Below are positions 45,309-54,134 of a stretch of 64,000 nucleotides of DNA, piece after piece (the stretch's first letter is position 1; each line of letters starts with the position of its first letter). A program made the position numbers and the translations under genes. The stretch covers positions 1,674,001 to 1,738,000 of the forward strand of contig NZ_CP134146.1 in NCBI RefSeq assembly GCF_031583575.1, given 5' to 3'. Source of the DNA: Thalassotalea nanhaiensis. GTDB taxonomy: Bacteria; Pseudomonadota; Gammaproteobacteria; Enterobacterales; Alteromonadaceae. The notes under the pieces were generated by a model that was not told the origin of the DNA, did not search any database, and was given only the letters and a program-made list of their open reading frames with translations.

Positions 45309-47273
45309 ATGCAATCTTCAAACTCAAACCTACAATCAACATCGACTCAGATTTTACAGCAACATTTTGGCTTTTCACATTTCAGAGATGGTCAACAGCA
45401 GGTTGTTGATACTATCTTGAATGGCCAAAGCGCGGCGGCTATATTTCCGACAGGCTCCGGTAAGTCGTTGTGTTACCAATTACCCGCTCTGGTTTTGCCT
45501 AATTTAACCTTAGTTATTTCGCCGTTATTAGCATTGATGCAAGACCAATTAGAGTTTTTAGCAAGTAAAGGTATCGCAGCTGCCAGTATCGATTCTATGC
45601 AATCTAAAGAACAATCTTTGCAAGTTATGGCAGGTGTTAAGTCAGGTCATATAAGAATATTGATGATCTCGGTTGAACGTTTAAACAACGAACGTTTCAG
45701 GCAGTTCTTGGCACAAATCCCTATTTCTTTACTGGTTGTTGATGAAGCGCATTGTATTTCTGAGTGGGGCCATAATTTTCGCCCTGACTATTTAAAACTG
45801 CCAAAATATAAAGAGCAATTTAATATTGCCCAAACCTTGTTACTTACTGCTACCGCGACAGAAAAAGTGGTTAGTGATATGGGAGAAAAGTTTGCGATTG
45901 AACACAATAACATTGTGCTTACCGGTTTTTATCGACCTAATTTAAATTTGCACGTGCAAGGCATCAAGCAAACAGATAAAGACCATTATTTAGCCGAGTG
46001 GTTAACCGATAAAACTCAATCATCTGGCATAGTTTACGTTACCTTGCAGCAAACCGCGGAGCAAGTTGCCAGAAGTTTATCAGCTAAAGGTGTTTCAGCG
46101 ACAGCATATCATGCAGGTATGGACAGCGAGCAAAGGCAAAATATTCAACAGAGCTTTATGAATGGCACGATTAAACTTATTGTTGCCACCATTGCCTTTG
46201 GCATGGGCATAGATAAAAGCGATATTAGGTTTGTTGTACATTATGATTTGCCTAAATCAATAGAGAACTACGCACAAGAGATTGGTCGTGCAGGGCGCGA
46301 TGGTCATCCTTCAGAGTGCTTAGTCTTAGCCAATTATGACAACTTGAATATTCTAGAGAACTTTGTTTACGCTGATACACCTGAAGCAAGTGCGATAAGC
46401 TTTGTGATAAATGAGATATTAGAACAAGCGAAAATACACAACTTTCAATGGGAAGTCGTACTTAACAGTTTATCCAGTCAATCTAATATTCGTTTACTGA
46501 GCTTAAAAACCTTATTAGTGTATTTGGAGTTGGCTGGCTTGATAAAGCCTGCCTATAGCTATTTTGCAGAATACAAATTTAAGCTTAAATGCAGCGACAA
46601 TGAATTGATTAATAAATTTGATGGCGAAAGACAAGTATTTATACAGGCGATACTCGATTCTTCAGATAAAGCTAAAATATGGTATACCCTTAATTTTGAC
46701 CGAATGGCCACTCACTATCCGAGTGATCGCAGCAGGGTGATCACCGCCATTGAATATTTTGACGAGAAAGGTCTGATAGAATTACAAAGCAAACAAATGA
46801 CAGAAGTTTATCAAGTTAATTCCAACACTATGAATTTAGTTGAATTAAACGATGATATGTACTCTCGTTTTGCACAAAAAGAGCTGAGCGAAATACAGCG
46901 TATTGAACATCTATTAGCGTTTTTTGCCTCTAACAGTTGCTTGAGCGAACAACTCGCTCACTACTTTTCTGATCATCGTTTACAACAACCCTGTGGTCAT
47001 TGTTCTGTTTGTTTAGGGAATGTTGCTTTAATGCCGCCAGTGCCACAGCTTAAATCGTTAAATGAGTTTGATTTTAATTCCCTCACTGAAGAGATAATCA
47101 ACAAACTTGGTAATCACGCATCGGCAACGCTCATTAGCCGATTTTTATGTGGTTTAACCACACCGATCTTTGCCAAACTTAGAGTGAGAAAACTTACTGG
47201 ATTTGCCATGTTTGAGCATTATCGTTTTAATGACATACGCCTTTGGGTCGAAAAAAATACTACTGTAAATTAG
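45309..47273 (+). CDS. RecQ-family ATP-dependent DNA helicase
   Basis: A 654-residue superfamily 2 helicase. Motif I is FPTGSGKSLCYQLP (about residues 49-62), motif II VVDEAHCISEWGHNFRPDY (about 146), and motif VI EIGRAGRDG (about 328). The RecQ-C zinc cluster is at QQPCGHCSVCLG (about 565). A C-terminal HRDC domain is not evident, so it differs from E. coli RecQ in its tail. Such enzymes unwind recombination and replication intermediates. AAGGATG precedes the ATG. Confidence 0.92.
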   Translation: MQSSNSNLQSTSTQILQQHFGFSHFRDGQQQVVDTILNGQSAAAIFPTGSGKSLCYQLPALVLPNLTLVISPLLALMQDQLEFLASKGIAAASIDSMQSKEQSLQVMAGVKSGHIRILMISVERLNNERFRQFLAQIPISLLVVDEAHCISEWGHNFRPDYLKLPKYKEQFNIAQTLLLTATATEKVVSDMGEKFAIEHNNIVLTGFYRPNLNLHVQGIKQTDKDHYLAEWLTDKTQSSGIVYVTLQQTAEQVARSLSAKGVSATAYHAGMDSEQRQNIQQSFMNGTIKLIVATIAFGMGIDKSDIRFVVHYDLPKSIENYAQEIGRAGRDGHPSECLVLANYDNLNILENFVYADTPEASAISFVINEILEQAKIHNFQWEVVLNSLSSQSNIRLLSLKTLLVYLELAGLIKPAYSYFAEYKFKLKCSDNELINKFDGERQVFIQAILDSSDKAKIWYTLNFDRMATHYPSDRSRVITAIEYFDEKGLIELQSKQMTEVYQVNSNTMNLVELNDDMYSRFAQKELSEIQRIEHLLAFFASNSCLSEQLAHYFSDHRLQQPCGHCSVCLGNVALMPPVPQLKSLNEFDFNSLTEEIINKLGNHASATLISRFLCGLTTPIFAKLRVRKLTGFAMFEHYRFNDIRLWVEKNTTVN

Positions 47274-47336
47274 TAAGATAGCCATTTACTGCTATTATTT
47301 AAGAGCGCTTAGTTTTTACTTTTTTAGGAAAATAAT

Positions 47337-47699
47337 ATGAGAGTTTTATTAATAGTACTGTCCATTTTAAGTTTTAATTCATTTGCTGACGAATCGTTGT
47401 CAAAGTCCGAAATTAAACAAGTAGAAGAGTTGCTTACTGAGGCCGTTAGCAAACTCATTTATTTAGAACGTGATTGTGATAAACCAATCGATGGTGAAAA
47501 AGTCAAAGAAATGGCAAAACTGAAGGCTTTCAGTGAGGGGTTTCATACGATTGAAGGCGTAAGCTGGGAAACCATTAAAGTAGAAGCTCACCGACAATAC
47601 GGTGTGTTAAAAACCAAAGCGCCAGTAGGGGAGTTATGTGATGAATACAAAGCCGATATTAAAGGTAATTACAAATTCTTAAAAGATATTGACGGTTAA
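47337..47699 (+). CDS. Hypothetical secreted protein
   Basis: A 120-residue protein with a signal peptide (residues 1-17, cut after SFA). The mature protein is helical and charged, with two Cys (ERDCDKP and GELCDEY) likely bridged in the periplasm. No family is recognised. It follows the RecQ-like gene by 63 bases and ends before a strong terminator. Confidence 0.6.
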   Translation: MRVLLIVLSILSFNSFADESLSKSEIKQVEELLTEAVSKLIYLERDCDKPIDGEKVKEMAKLKAFSEGFHTIEGVSWETIKVEAHRQYGVLKTKAPVGELCDEYKADIKGNYKFLKDIDG

Positions 47700-47727
47700 G
47701 CAGGTATTTAACAAACAAATGTTGACT

Positions 47728-47752
47728 AAAGGAGCTGCGAAGCTCCTTTTTT
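47728..47752 (+). terminator. Terminator
   Basis: AAAGGAGCT and AGCTCCTTT pair around GCGA, followed by T residues. Confidence 0.9.
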
Positions 47753-47908
47753 ACTTCAAGGATGAAGGAATGCAAACTGCCATGGATGGCTTTAAGTTTG
47801 TAACTCCACTCTGAAATTCTACACTTTGAAAGGTAACGGGTATATAATCAACACCATAAAAACTGATCACAATTGATCATTGAGTAGCTATTCCAGTGGG
47901 ACACAACT

Positions 47909-49294
47909 TTGAGCCAATCTAAATTTTCTACCCTAGCATTAAAACCAGAATTATTAACCAATATAGAATCATTGGGTTATGAATCTATGACGCCTATTCA
48001 AGAGCAGAGTTTACCAGATATCATTGCCGGTAAAGATGTTATTGGCCAAGGTAAAACCGGTTCAGGAAAAACGGCGGCATTTGGCTTAGGTTTATTACAA
48101 AAACTTGATGTTAAACGATTCCGTATCCAATCTTTAGTGTTGTGTCCAACTCGAGAGTTGGCTGATCAGGTTGCCAAAGAGTTACGTAAATTGGCACGTT
48201 CTATTCATAATATTAAGATATTAACCCTATGTGGTGGTACACCATTTGGGCCACAAATAGGCTCACTTGAACATGGCGCTCATATTATTGTTGGTACGCC
48301 AGGGCGCGTTGAAGAACATGTAATTAAAGGTACATTAAACTTAGAGAACTTAAACCTATTAATTCTTGATGAAGCTGATCGTATGCTTGATATGGGGTTC
48401 CAACCAGCGTTAGACAATATTGTTCGTCATTCGCCTAAATACCGACAAACATTATTATTCAGTGCTACATTTCCAAATAAAATAAAGCAAATCTCAGAGC
48501 GGATCATGACCTTACCAACAATGGTTAAGGTTGAATCTACTCATGATGACAGCAGTATTTCTCAACATTTTTATCATGTACAAGACAATGAAGAGCGCCT
48601 GCAAGCATTACAGCTGTTATTGCTGGAGAATAAACCAGAATCTTGTGTCGTGTTTTGTAATACCAAAAAGGATGCACAGTTAGTCGCTGATGAATTAGTG
48701 TCTTTCGGTTTTAGTACACTGGCATTACACGGTGATTTAGATCAGCGTGATAGAGATCAAACCTTGGTTCGCTTTGCCAACAAAAGCGCCAATGTTCTTG
48801 TCGCGACAGATGTTGCTGCGCGAGGTTTAGATATTGATAATCTGGATATGGTAGTAAATTATCATATTGCTTTAGATACAGAAGTACACGTACATCGAAT
48901 AGGCCGTACTGGTCGTGCAGGCAGTAAAGGTTTAGCTTGTTCATTATATAGCGATAAAGAAAGCTATAAGGTTGCCTTATTAGAAGATTACCTAGATCAA
49001 AAAATCACAGGTGAGCAATTGCCGCATATCAATGCGCTGAATGCGTTGCCTTTACGTCCTGATATGATCACAATTCAAATCAGTGGTGGTAAGCGTGACA
49101 AAGTTCGCCCAGGTGATATTTTAGGGGCGTTAACGGGTGATAAAGGCATAAAAGGTGACCAAGTCGGGAAAATTAATGTCGCACAAAATTTTGCTTATGT
49201 AGCGGTTAAACGCAATGCGCATAAAGTTGCATTGAAAAAATTAGAAGATGGAAAAATTAAAGGTCGTAACTTTAGAATTCGAGTAATACGATAG
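47909..49294 (+). CDS. dbpA: ATP-dependent RNA helicase DbpA
   Basis: A 461-residue DEAD-box helicase. Motifs are GKTGSGKTAAFGLG (about residues 47-60), PTREL, GTPGRV, DEADRMLDMGF (about 152), SATFP and HRIGRTGRAG (about 329). The C-terminal 80 residues fit the DbpA RNA-binding domain (KRDKVRPGDILGALTGDKGI), which recognises 23S rRNA hairpin 92 during 50S assembly. It starts at TTG. Length matches E. coli DbpA (457). Confidence 0.95.
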   Translation: MSQSKFSTLALKPELLTNIESLGYESMTPIQEQSLPDIIAGKDVIGQGKTGSGKTAAFGLGLLQKLDVKRFRIQSLVLCPTRELADQVAKELRKLARSIHNIKILTLCGGTPFGPQIGSLEHGAHIIVGTPGRVEEHVIKGTLNLENLNLLILDEADRMLDMGFQPALDNIVRHSPKYRQTLLFSATFPNKIKQISERIMTLPTMVKVESTHDDSSISQHFYHVQDNEERLQALQLLLLENKPESCVVFCNTKKDAQLVADELVSFGFSTLALHGDLDQRDRDQTLVRFANKSANVLVATDVAARGLDIDNLDMVVNYHIALDTEVHVHRIGRTGRAGSKGLACSLYSDKESYKVALLEDYLDQKITGEQLPHINALNALPLRPDMITIQISGGKRDKVRPGDILGALTGDKGIKGDQVGKINVAQNFAYVAVKRNAHKVALKKLEDGKIKGRNFRIRVIR

Positions 49295-49369
49295 CTTTGC
49301 AGGGTTACTTTGGAGAAACAGACTGATTGGTCAGTTTCTCCAAGCGATGTTTTACAAGTTAGTGATGTT

Positions 49370-49906
49370 CTATTCAGCTCTGTTTTTCGCTTCTAACGCT
49401 CTACGTTTATCTCGAGCTAGGGGCGTTATGTCAGCAAGCAATTTCTTCTCCCAACCTAAGACAAAATAAACCTCTGCCATAAGAAAAAATGGGCCAATCA
49501 ACAATTGTTTAAAGTCATCGACAAAAGCGGGTTTTGCCTTTTCATAGTAATGGCCAATAAACTGGAAAATCCAACCAATTACAAACACAGCAATTGCAAT
49601 CCATAACGCACCTTCAACCGGTGCAATTAAGCTGGCAACATATAAATTTGGGATTATATAAGCGACCATGCCTAATGCTAATCGCCAGTGCAATATAAAG
49701 TAGTAAATGATGGCAAAACTGTAAAATATCATTGCGAGAGTAACGTTTGTTGGATCAGTTAAATCACCCAATTGAAAAGTGATTAAACTTAATAAAATAG
49801 TCAGTGATAAGATTATCAGCGGTATACCAACAAAGTGAGTTTTAATATTCATCTTATTAAAGTGCACACTTTTATATTGGGATAATTGTTCTACAACGTT
49901 CTTCAT
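49370..49906 (-). CDS. DUF962/Mpo1-like membrane protein
   Basis: A 178-residue protein with four membrane segments (about residues 28-45, 53-72, 80-98 and 100-118) and the conserved motifs YKSVHFNKMNIKTHFVGIPL (with His residues) and IFQFIGHYYEKAKPAFVDDF. In yeast Mpo1 is an iron-dependent dioxygenase in 2-hydroxy fatty-acid oxidation, and these His residues are the metal ligands. The bacterial role is not established. It converges with dbpA. Confidence 0.85.
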   Translation of the reverse strand: MKNVVEQLSQYKSVHFNKMNIKTHFVGIPLIILSLTILLSLITFQLGDLTDPTNVTLAMIFYSFAIIYYFILHWRLALGMVAYIIPNLYVASLIAPVEGALWIAIAVFVIGWIFQFIGHYYEKAKPAFVDDFKQLLIGPFFLMAEVYFVLGWEKKLLADITPLARDKRRALEAKNRAE

Positions 49907-50072
49907 TTTAAGCCCTATAGATTTTTATTTTAGTTTGGCAATATGCTCATGATGGCAATTTATTCAGCAACTGTAAAGTAGTCTGACCAGATGGGCAAAA
50001 TAATGCAAAACTAAATGATTTATCTCGCAACTACCTTAGCAGGTGCAAGTAGACGTATCGTCAAAGCATTGA

Positions 50073-51332
50073 CTAAAATGAATAACTGACCTGTACTATT
50101 ACTGCTTCGACACGTTCAAATAATTCTACGTCTTGTAATACTCCAACTTCTTTAAAACCAGGGTTGGTTGGTGATTGTTGGAAGAACTCCAGTCTAAATG
50201 AAAATTCATTACCACTTTTAAGTGGAAGACCATATTTAATACCCAAGGTTAATCCATCCATTTCACCTATCCGATAATCGGCACTGGCAAATTCAGGCAC
50301 AGACTCTGTTTCAAGTAAAAATGGTCGATAAAATTCTGAGGCTTCTTGCATGTAATAACGTACATGTGGCTCAAGATAGCCATCATAAAAAGGAATGTAA
50401 TAGCGAACATCAAAGGTGTGTGACTTTATTTCCCAATCATCCCACATATAACGATAAGAGAAATCTAATACTGTTGTATCAAAATGATATTTTGTTTGCC
50501 CAAATACACTTTGTTTAGTTCGTTCATCAGGACGATGTTCGTATAACTGCTTAATGCTATAGCCGTCTGAATTCACTACAGACAATACTTTAAACGGATC
50601 CGTCATATAACCGTTAACTTGTGATATCGAATAGTTTAATTGCATGATCATGCGACGGTTTATTACTTGAGTTAAGCCAAATAACAGGTCAAATGTATCT
50701 TTTGAGTCGTCGCTGGCGATAGTATCTTTATCCCCTGTTGGTGGTATAAGCATTTCTGCAAAAGGTTTATTTATACCTCCCTCTGGTTCAATAACATCAT
50801 GAGAGTAGGATATACCTACTGAAACAGTGGTGTTTTTTTTATTGAAATATCGGCCTAAACTGCCGTTTAATCCCAATGATAGGTAGTCATACTCTTTTGA
50901 TAAATGCAGCCCTGTACTCGCTGTATACTCGGGTGATAACGGCTGAGTCCATTGGGCATTTAATTGGACTCGGGTATCTTTAAACGTGTCATCTAATGGC
51001 GTTTCATAAGCATCCACGTCAAAGCTGCCATGACCAGATGGGCGCGAGAATGTTTGTGCATGTGGTTGTGCAACAGCACCGTTTGCTGATGCTCCGGTAA
51101 GGGAGTCGATGGTAAATTTTAAATTTAAAAAATGTTCATCATTAAACTCTTTTGTGCCAGCGATAATTCCCTCTACCGCCGTTACTCGTTCGCTTTCACC
51201 GTAATACATTAGCGCAGTATCAAACTTCCAGCTGCCATCCTCTTCTGCATTTGCCTGGCTACCGAGTAAAGAGCAGGTTGCTGCGGTAAGGGCTGATTTT
51301 AGACTAACGTTATCCTTTAGTTGCACCCGCAA
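50073..51332 (-). CDS. DUF3570 outer-membrane-like protein
   Basis: A 419-residue protein with a signal peptide (about residues 1-29, cut after NA). The body is beta-rich with many aromatic residues and ends VSYSF with a terminal Phe, typical of outer-membrane beta-barrels. Repeated phrases such as DFSYRYMWDDWEIKSHTFDVRYYIPF support a barrel. The family is unknown in function and usually lies next to DUF4266 genes, as here, where the two overlap by 16 bases. Confidence 0.85.
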   Translation of the reverse strand: MRVQLKDNVSLKSALTAATCSLLGSQANAEEDGSWKFDTALMYYGESERVTAVEGIIAGTKEFNDEHFLNLKFTIDSLTGASANGAVAQPHAQTFSRPSGHGSFDVDAYETPLDDTFKDTRVQLNAQWTQPLSPEYTASTGLHLSKEYDYLSLGLNGSLGRYFNKKNTTVSVGISYSHDVIEPEGGINKPFAEMLIPPTGDKDTIASDDSKDTFDLLFGLTQVINRRMIMQLNYSISQVNGYMTDPFKVLSVVNSDGYSIKQLYEHRPDERTKQSVFGQTKYHFDTTVLDFSYRYMWDDWEIKSHTFDVRYYIPFYDGYLEPHVRYYMQEASEFYRPFLLETESVPEFASADYRIGEMDGLTLGIKYGLPLKSGNEFSFRLEFFQQSPTNPGFKEVGVLQDVELFERVEAVIVQVSYSF

Positions 51333-51544
51333 CCTCCACCAGCAAAACTGCGGCCTCCACTAGACGCTTCTTTAGAGAAATATATATGATCATCAAGCGA
51401 TGCATCAATAGGGGATGAGGTTAAGGCCATTTGACGCTTTGCTAACAGATCTCTTTCCCAAGGCTCTACACCTAAACTTGAACAGCCGGTTGCCAATGTA
51501 ATACTGATGGTAAGTATTGATAGTTTGAAGTTTCTGTTCATCAT
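51317..51544 (-). CDS. DUF4266 small lipoprotein
   Basis: A 75-residue protein with a lipoprotein signal (SITLATGC, Cys about residue 21). It continues VEPWERDLLAKRQMAL, the DUF4266 core, and ends in a Gly/Cys-rich tail (GGRSFAGGGCGCN). The tail may bind metal. It overlaps the DUF3570 gene, so they are coupled. In other bacteria this pair often travels with an ApbE flavin transferase and a thioredoxin; neither is seen here. Confidence 0.85.
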   Translation of the reverse strand: MMNRNFKLSILTISITLATGCSSLGVEPWERDLLAKRQMALTSSPIDASLDDHIYFSKEASSGGRSFAGGGCGCN

Positions 51545-51788
51545 GTTCGTTCCATGTTTTTCGGTTCGTAATTTTGCTATTTAAGCGAACGTATTTTTAT
51601 TGTTTAAACATCGAAGAGTTCAGTACGAGCTTAGCTTGTTTATTGAGCCGCAAAGGCTAAATTGCCTATTGTTGATCCTAATCATAAGAGTATCAGAGAT
51701 CTTTGTTATGTTAATGATAAGTTAAAATGTTTAGCTTGTATAAGGTTTTTAAAAATACATTTTATGTCACGTTCAGATGGAGGTTATT

Positions 51789-52508
51789 ATGCAAAATAAA
51801 AACTCATCAAAATCGTTAGCTTTGGTTTATGTTTGGAGCAAAAAGATACGTTTTTTTCACTGGTTAAATGTGTTGTGCGTGTTTTTACTGATTGCTATCG
51901 GCTTAATCATTTTAAATAGTAAAGCACTTGGTGTTACTAGTGATGGTAAAATATTATTAAAAACCTGTCATGTACTGGTTGGCTATGCATTTTGTATAAA
52001 TTTGCTGTGTAGAGTGCTTGTAGGCTTTTTTGGAACGGGTTTTGAGAAGTGGGGGGCAACCTTGGCATTTAACAAGGGTTTCGCTTCAGAATTTAAGAAA
52101 TATCGTTTAGGTAAAACTAAACATTACAAAGGCCATAACCCTGCAGGCAAGTTAATGATTACTGCCATGTTCTTAGCGCTCAGTGTGCAAATGGTGTCAG
52201 GTTTGGTCATTGCTGGTACCGATATCTACTATCCGCCGTTAGGAGGTTATTTTAAAGAACAAGTTGCCATTGATAGCACTCAAATTAAACTGATTAAGCC
52301 TTACTCTAAAGTTAATATTGATGCTGAAAAGTATCAGGCAATGCGTGATCTACGCGCACCATTTATTACCGCACATGTTTATTCATTTTATCTTTTATTA
52401 TTATTGATCCCGTTGCATGTGGCAGGGGTGATTTTTACGGAACGAAAAGAAAAGTCGGCAATTACGTCAGCAATGATTAACGGCTATAAAACATTACCAA
52501 AAGATTAA
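51789..52508 (+). CDS. Cytochrome b561-type membrane protein
   Basis: About 239 residues from the ATG at 51789, with GGAGG 5 bases upstream. It has four transmembrane segments (about 20-42, 55-78, 122-142 and 193-216) and the heme-ligand histidines HWLN (near the start), CHVLVGY (about 60) and HVYSFYLLLLLIPLH (about 193-207). It is a di-heme b-type cytochrome that passes electrons between quinones and periplasmic partners. It is divergent from the DUF4266/DUF3570 pair and followed by convergent yfaE. Confidence 0.9.
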   Translation: MQNKNSSKSLALVYVWSKKIRFFHWLNVLCVFLLIAIGLIILNSKALGVTSDGKILLKTCHVLVGYAFCINLLCRVLVGFFGTGFEKWGATLAFNKGFASEFKKYRLGKTKHYKGHNPAGKLMITAMFLALSVQMVSGLVIAGTDIYYPPLGGYFKEQVAIDSTQIKLIKPYSKVNIDAEKYQAMRDLRAPFITAHVYSFYLLLLLIPLHVAGVIFTERKEKSAITSAMINGYKTLPKD

Positions 52509-52577
52509 AGGTGGCATTTAAGCTAAAAGGGGCTGGTTATTATTGAGTCTTGTAAGTATTGTCGAAATGAGTATTAA

Positions 52578-52844
52578 TTATTCAGTACTAATAACTATAT
52601 CTGTTTTAGGGATACAGCAGCAAGGTAATACTTCCCCGTCACGCACAAACGCTAACGGCTCACCATTAATGTATTCAATTTCACCTTGCTCAAGGGTAAC
52701 TCTGCAGGCTCCACAAAATCCATCACGGCAATGAAAATGAATGTCGATATTATTAGATTCGAGAAATTCGAGGGTAGTTTTGAAAATAAGGTTGTCGAAT
52801 TTTTCTTCAACAACCTTACCATCGATAATGACTTGTTTACTCAT
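52578..52844 (-). CDS. yfaE: 2Fe-2S ferredoxin for class I ribonucleotide reductase
   Basis: An 88-residue plant-type ferredoxin with cluster Cys in HCRDGFCGACRV and LPCCC (about residues 37-47 and 77-79). In E. coli YfaE keeps the NrdB diferric-tyrosyl cofactor active. The gene lies 30 bases after nrdB on the same strand, forming nrdA-nrdB-yfaE as in E. coli. Confidence 0.94.
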   Translation of the reverse strand: MSKQVIIDGKVVEEKFDNLIFKTTLEFLESNNIDIHFHCRDGFCGACRVTLEQGEIEYINGEPLAFVRDGEVLPCCCIPKTDIVISTE

Positions 52845-52874
52845 TGATAGGCATCAATATAAGTTAGTAAACGC

Positions 52875-54005
52875 TTATAAGTCAAAATCATCAAAATCAC
52901 TGGCATCAACGGCACTGTCTGTTTGGCCTACCAGGTATGATGAGATTTCTGTTTCTTGAGGAGCAACTTGCACGTTATCACTTGATAAGTAAGAGTTGAT
53001 CCAAGGTAGTGGATTACTCTTAATAGCAAATTGTGGCTCATAGCCAATTGCTGCTAAACGTTGGTTTGAAAGATACTCAATGTATTGTTTTAAAATTTCA
53101 GCATTAAGTCCGATCATTGAACCGTCTTTAAATAGGTAATCGGCCCATTCTTTTTCTTGTTCAATAACGTCTAAAAACAGCTCTAAACCTTCTTGATGCA
53201 ACTCTTGTGAGATCTCTTGCATCTCAGGGTCGTCTTTGCCAGTCGCCCAAATATTTAGAATATGTTGAGTAGCGGTTAAGTGCACGGCTTCGTCACGCGC
53301 AATCAATTTGATGATTTTTGCATTACCCTCGAGCAATTCTCGCTCAGCAAAGGCAAATGAACATGCAAACGATACATAGAAACGGATAGCTTCCAACGCG
53401 TTAGTTGAACATACAGAGCGATACAGTGCTTTTTTAATTTCACGTACTGTTACGACAACTTCTTCGCCTTCAACAGTGTAAGTACCTTCTCCTTGTGATT
53501 GGAATAATTGCGTAAGCAAAATAACCCTATCAAAGTATTTACTGATTGCACTGGCACGATTAAGGATATTTTCATTGATTACGATATCGTCAAAAATTTC
53601 ACTTGGATCAGTAAATAAATTACGCAAAATATGTGTGTATGAACGTGAGTGAATTGTCTCGTAAAAACCCCATGTCTCAATCCATGTTTCAAGTTCAGGA
53701 ATAGACACAAGTGGCAACATACAAACGTTTACGCTACGTGCAGCAATCGAGTCCAGTAGGGTTTGATACTTCAAATTAGAAATAAAAATATGTCTTTCAC
53801 TATTGGTAAGTGATTGCCAGTCAGCTCTATCTTTAGAAATATCTACTTCTTCTGGGCGCCAGAAAAATGATAATTGTTTTTCAATTAATTTTTCAAAAAT
53901 AGGGTGCTTTTGTTGATCAAAACGAGAAACATTTACAGTTTGACCCATAAACATTGGCTCTAAGAGCGGGTTATTTTTAGTCTGATTAAACGTTGAATAC
54001 GACAT
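52875..54005 (-). CDS. nrdB: Ribonucleotide reductase class Ia beta subunit
   Basis: About 376 residues from the ATG at 54005, with GGGAG upstream; the frame's earlier start is less likely. It holds the diiron centre and the radical Tyr in [15 protein letters not shown] (about residues 113-127), with further ligands in [14 protein letters not shown] and [13 protein letters not shown]. With NrdA it reduces ribonucleoside diphosphates for DNA synthesis. The C-terminal tail ([11 protein letters not shown]) is the NrdA-binding peptide. It follows nrdA after a hairpin. Confidence 0.97.
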   Translation of the reverse strand: MSYSTFNQTKNNPLLEPMFMGQTVNVSRFDQQKHPIFEKLIEKQLSFFWRPEEVDISKDRADWQSLTNSERHIFISNLKYQTLLDSIAARSVNVCMLPLVSIPELETWIETWGFYETIHSRSYTHILRNLFTDPSEIFDDIVINENILNRASAISKYFDRVILLTQLFQSQGEGTYTVEGEEVVVTVREIKKALYRSVCSTNALEAIRFYVSFACSFAFAERELLEGNAKIIKLIARDEAVHLTATQHILNIWATGKDDPEMQEISQELHQEGLELFLDVIEQEKEWADYLFKDGSMIGLNAEILKQYIEYLSNQRLAAIGYEPQFAIKSNPLPWINSYLSSDNVQVAPQETEISSYLVGQTDSAVDASDFDDFDL

Positions 54006-54082
54006 TGTTACTCCCTGAAAACACCTCATTTATGTCGTGAGTTATTAGTGTTTCCATTAAATTTATTTCTAATAGTTGGACT

Positions 54083-54115
54083 AAAACCGCAGAGGACTTT
54101 ATCCGTCTGCGGTTT
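54083..54115 (-). terminator. Hairpin between nrdA and nrdB
   Basis: On the minus strand AAACCGCAGA pairs perfectly with TCTGCGGTTT, followed by TTAG. A partial terminator or mRNA-processing hairpin could set the NrdA:NrdB ratio. Confidence 0.6.
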
Positions 54116-54134
54116 ATCAGAGTTGGTTAAACTC

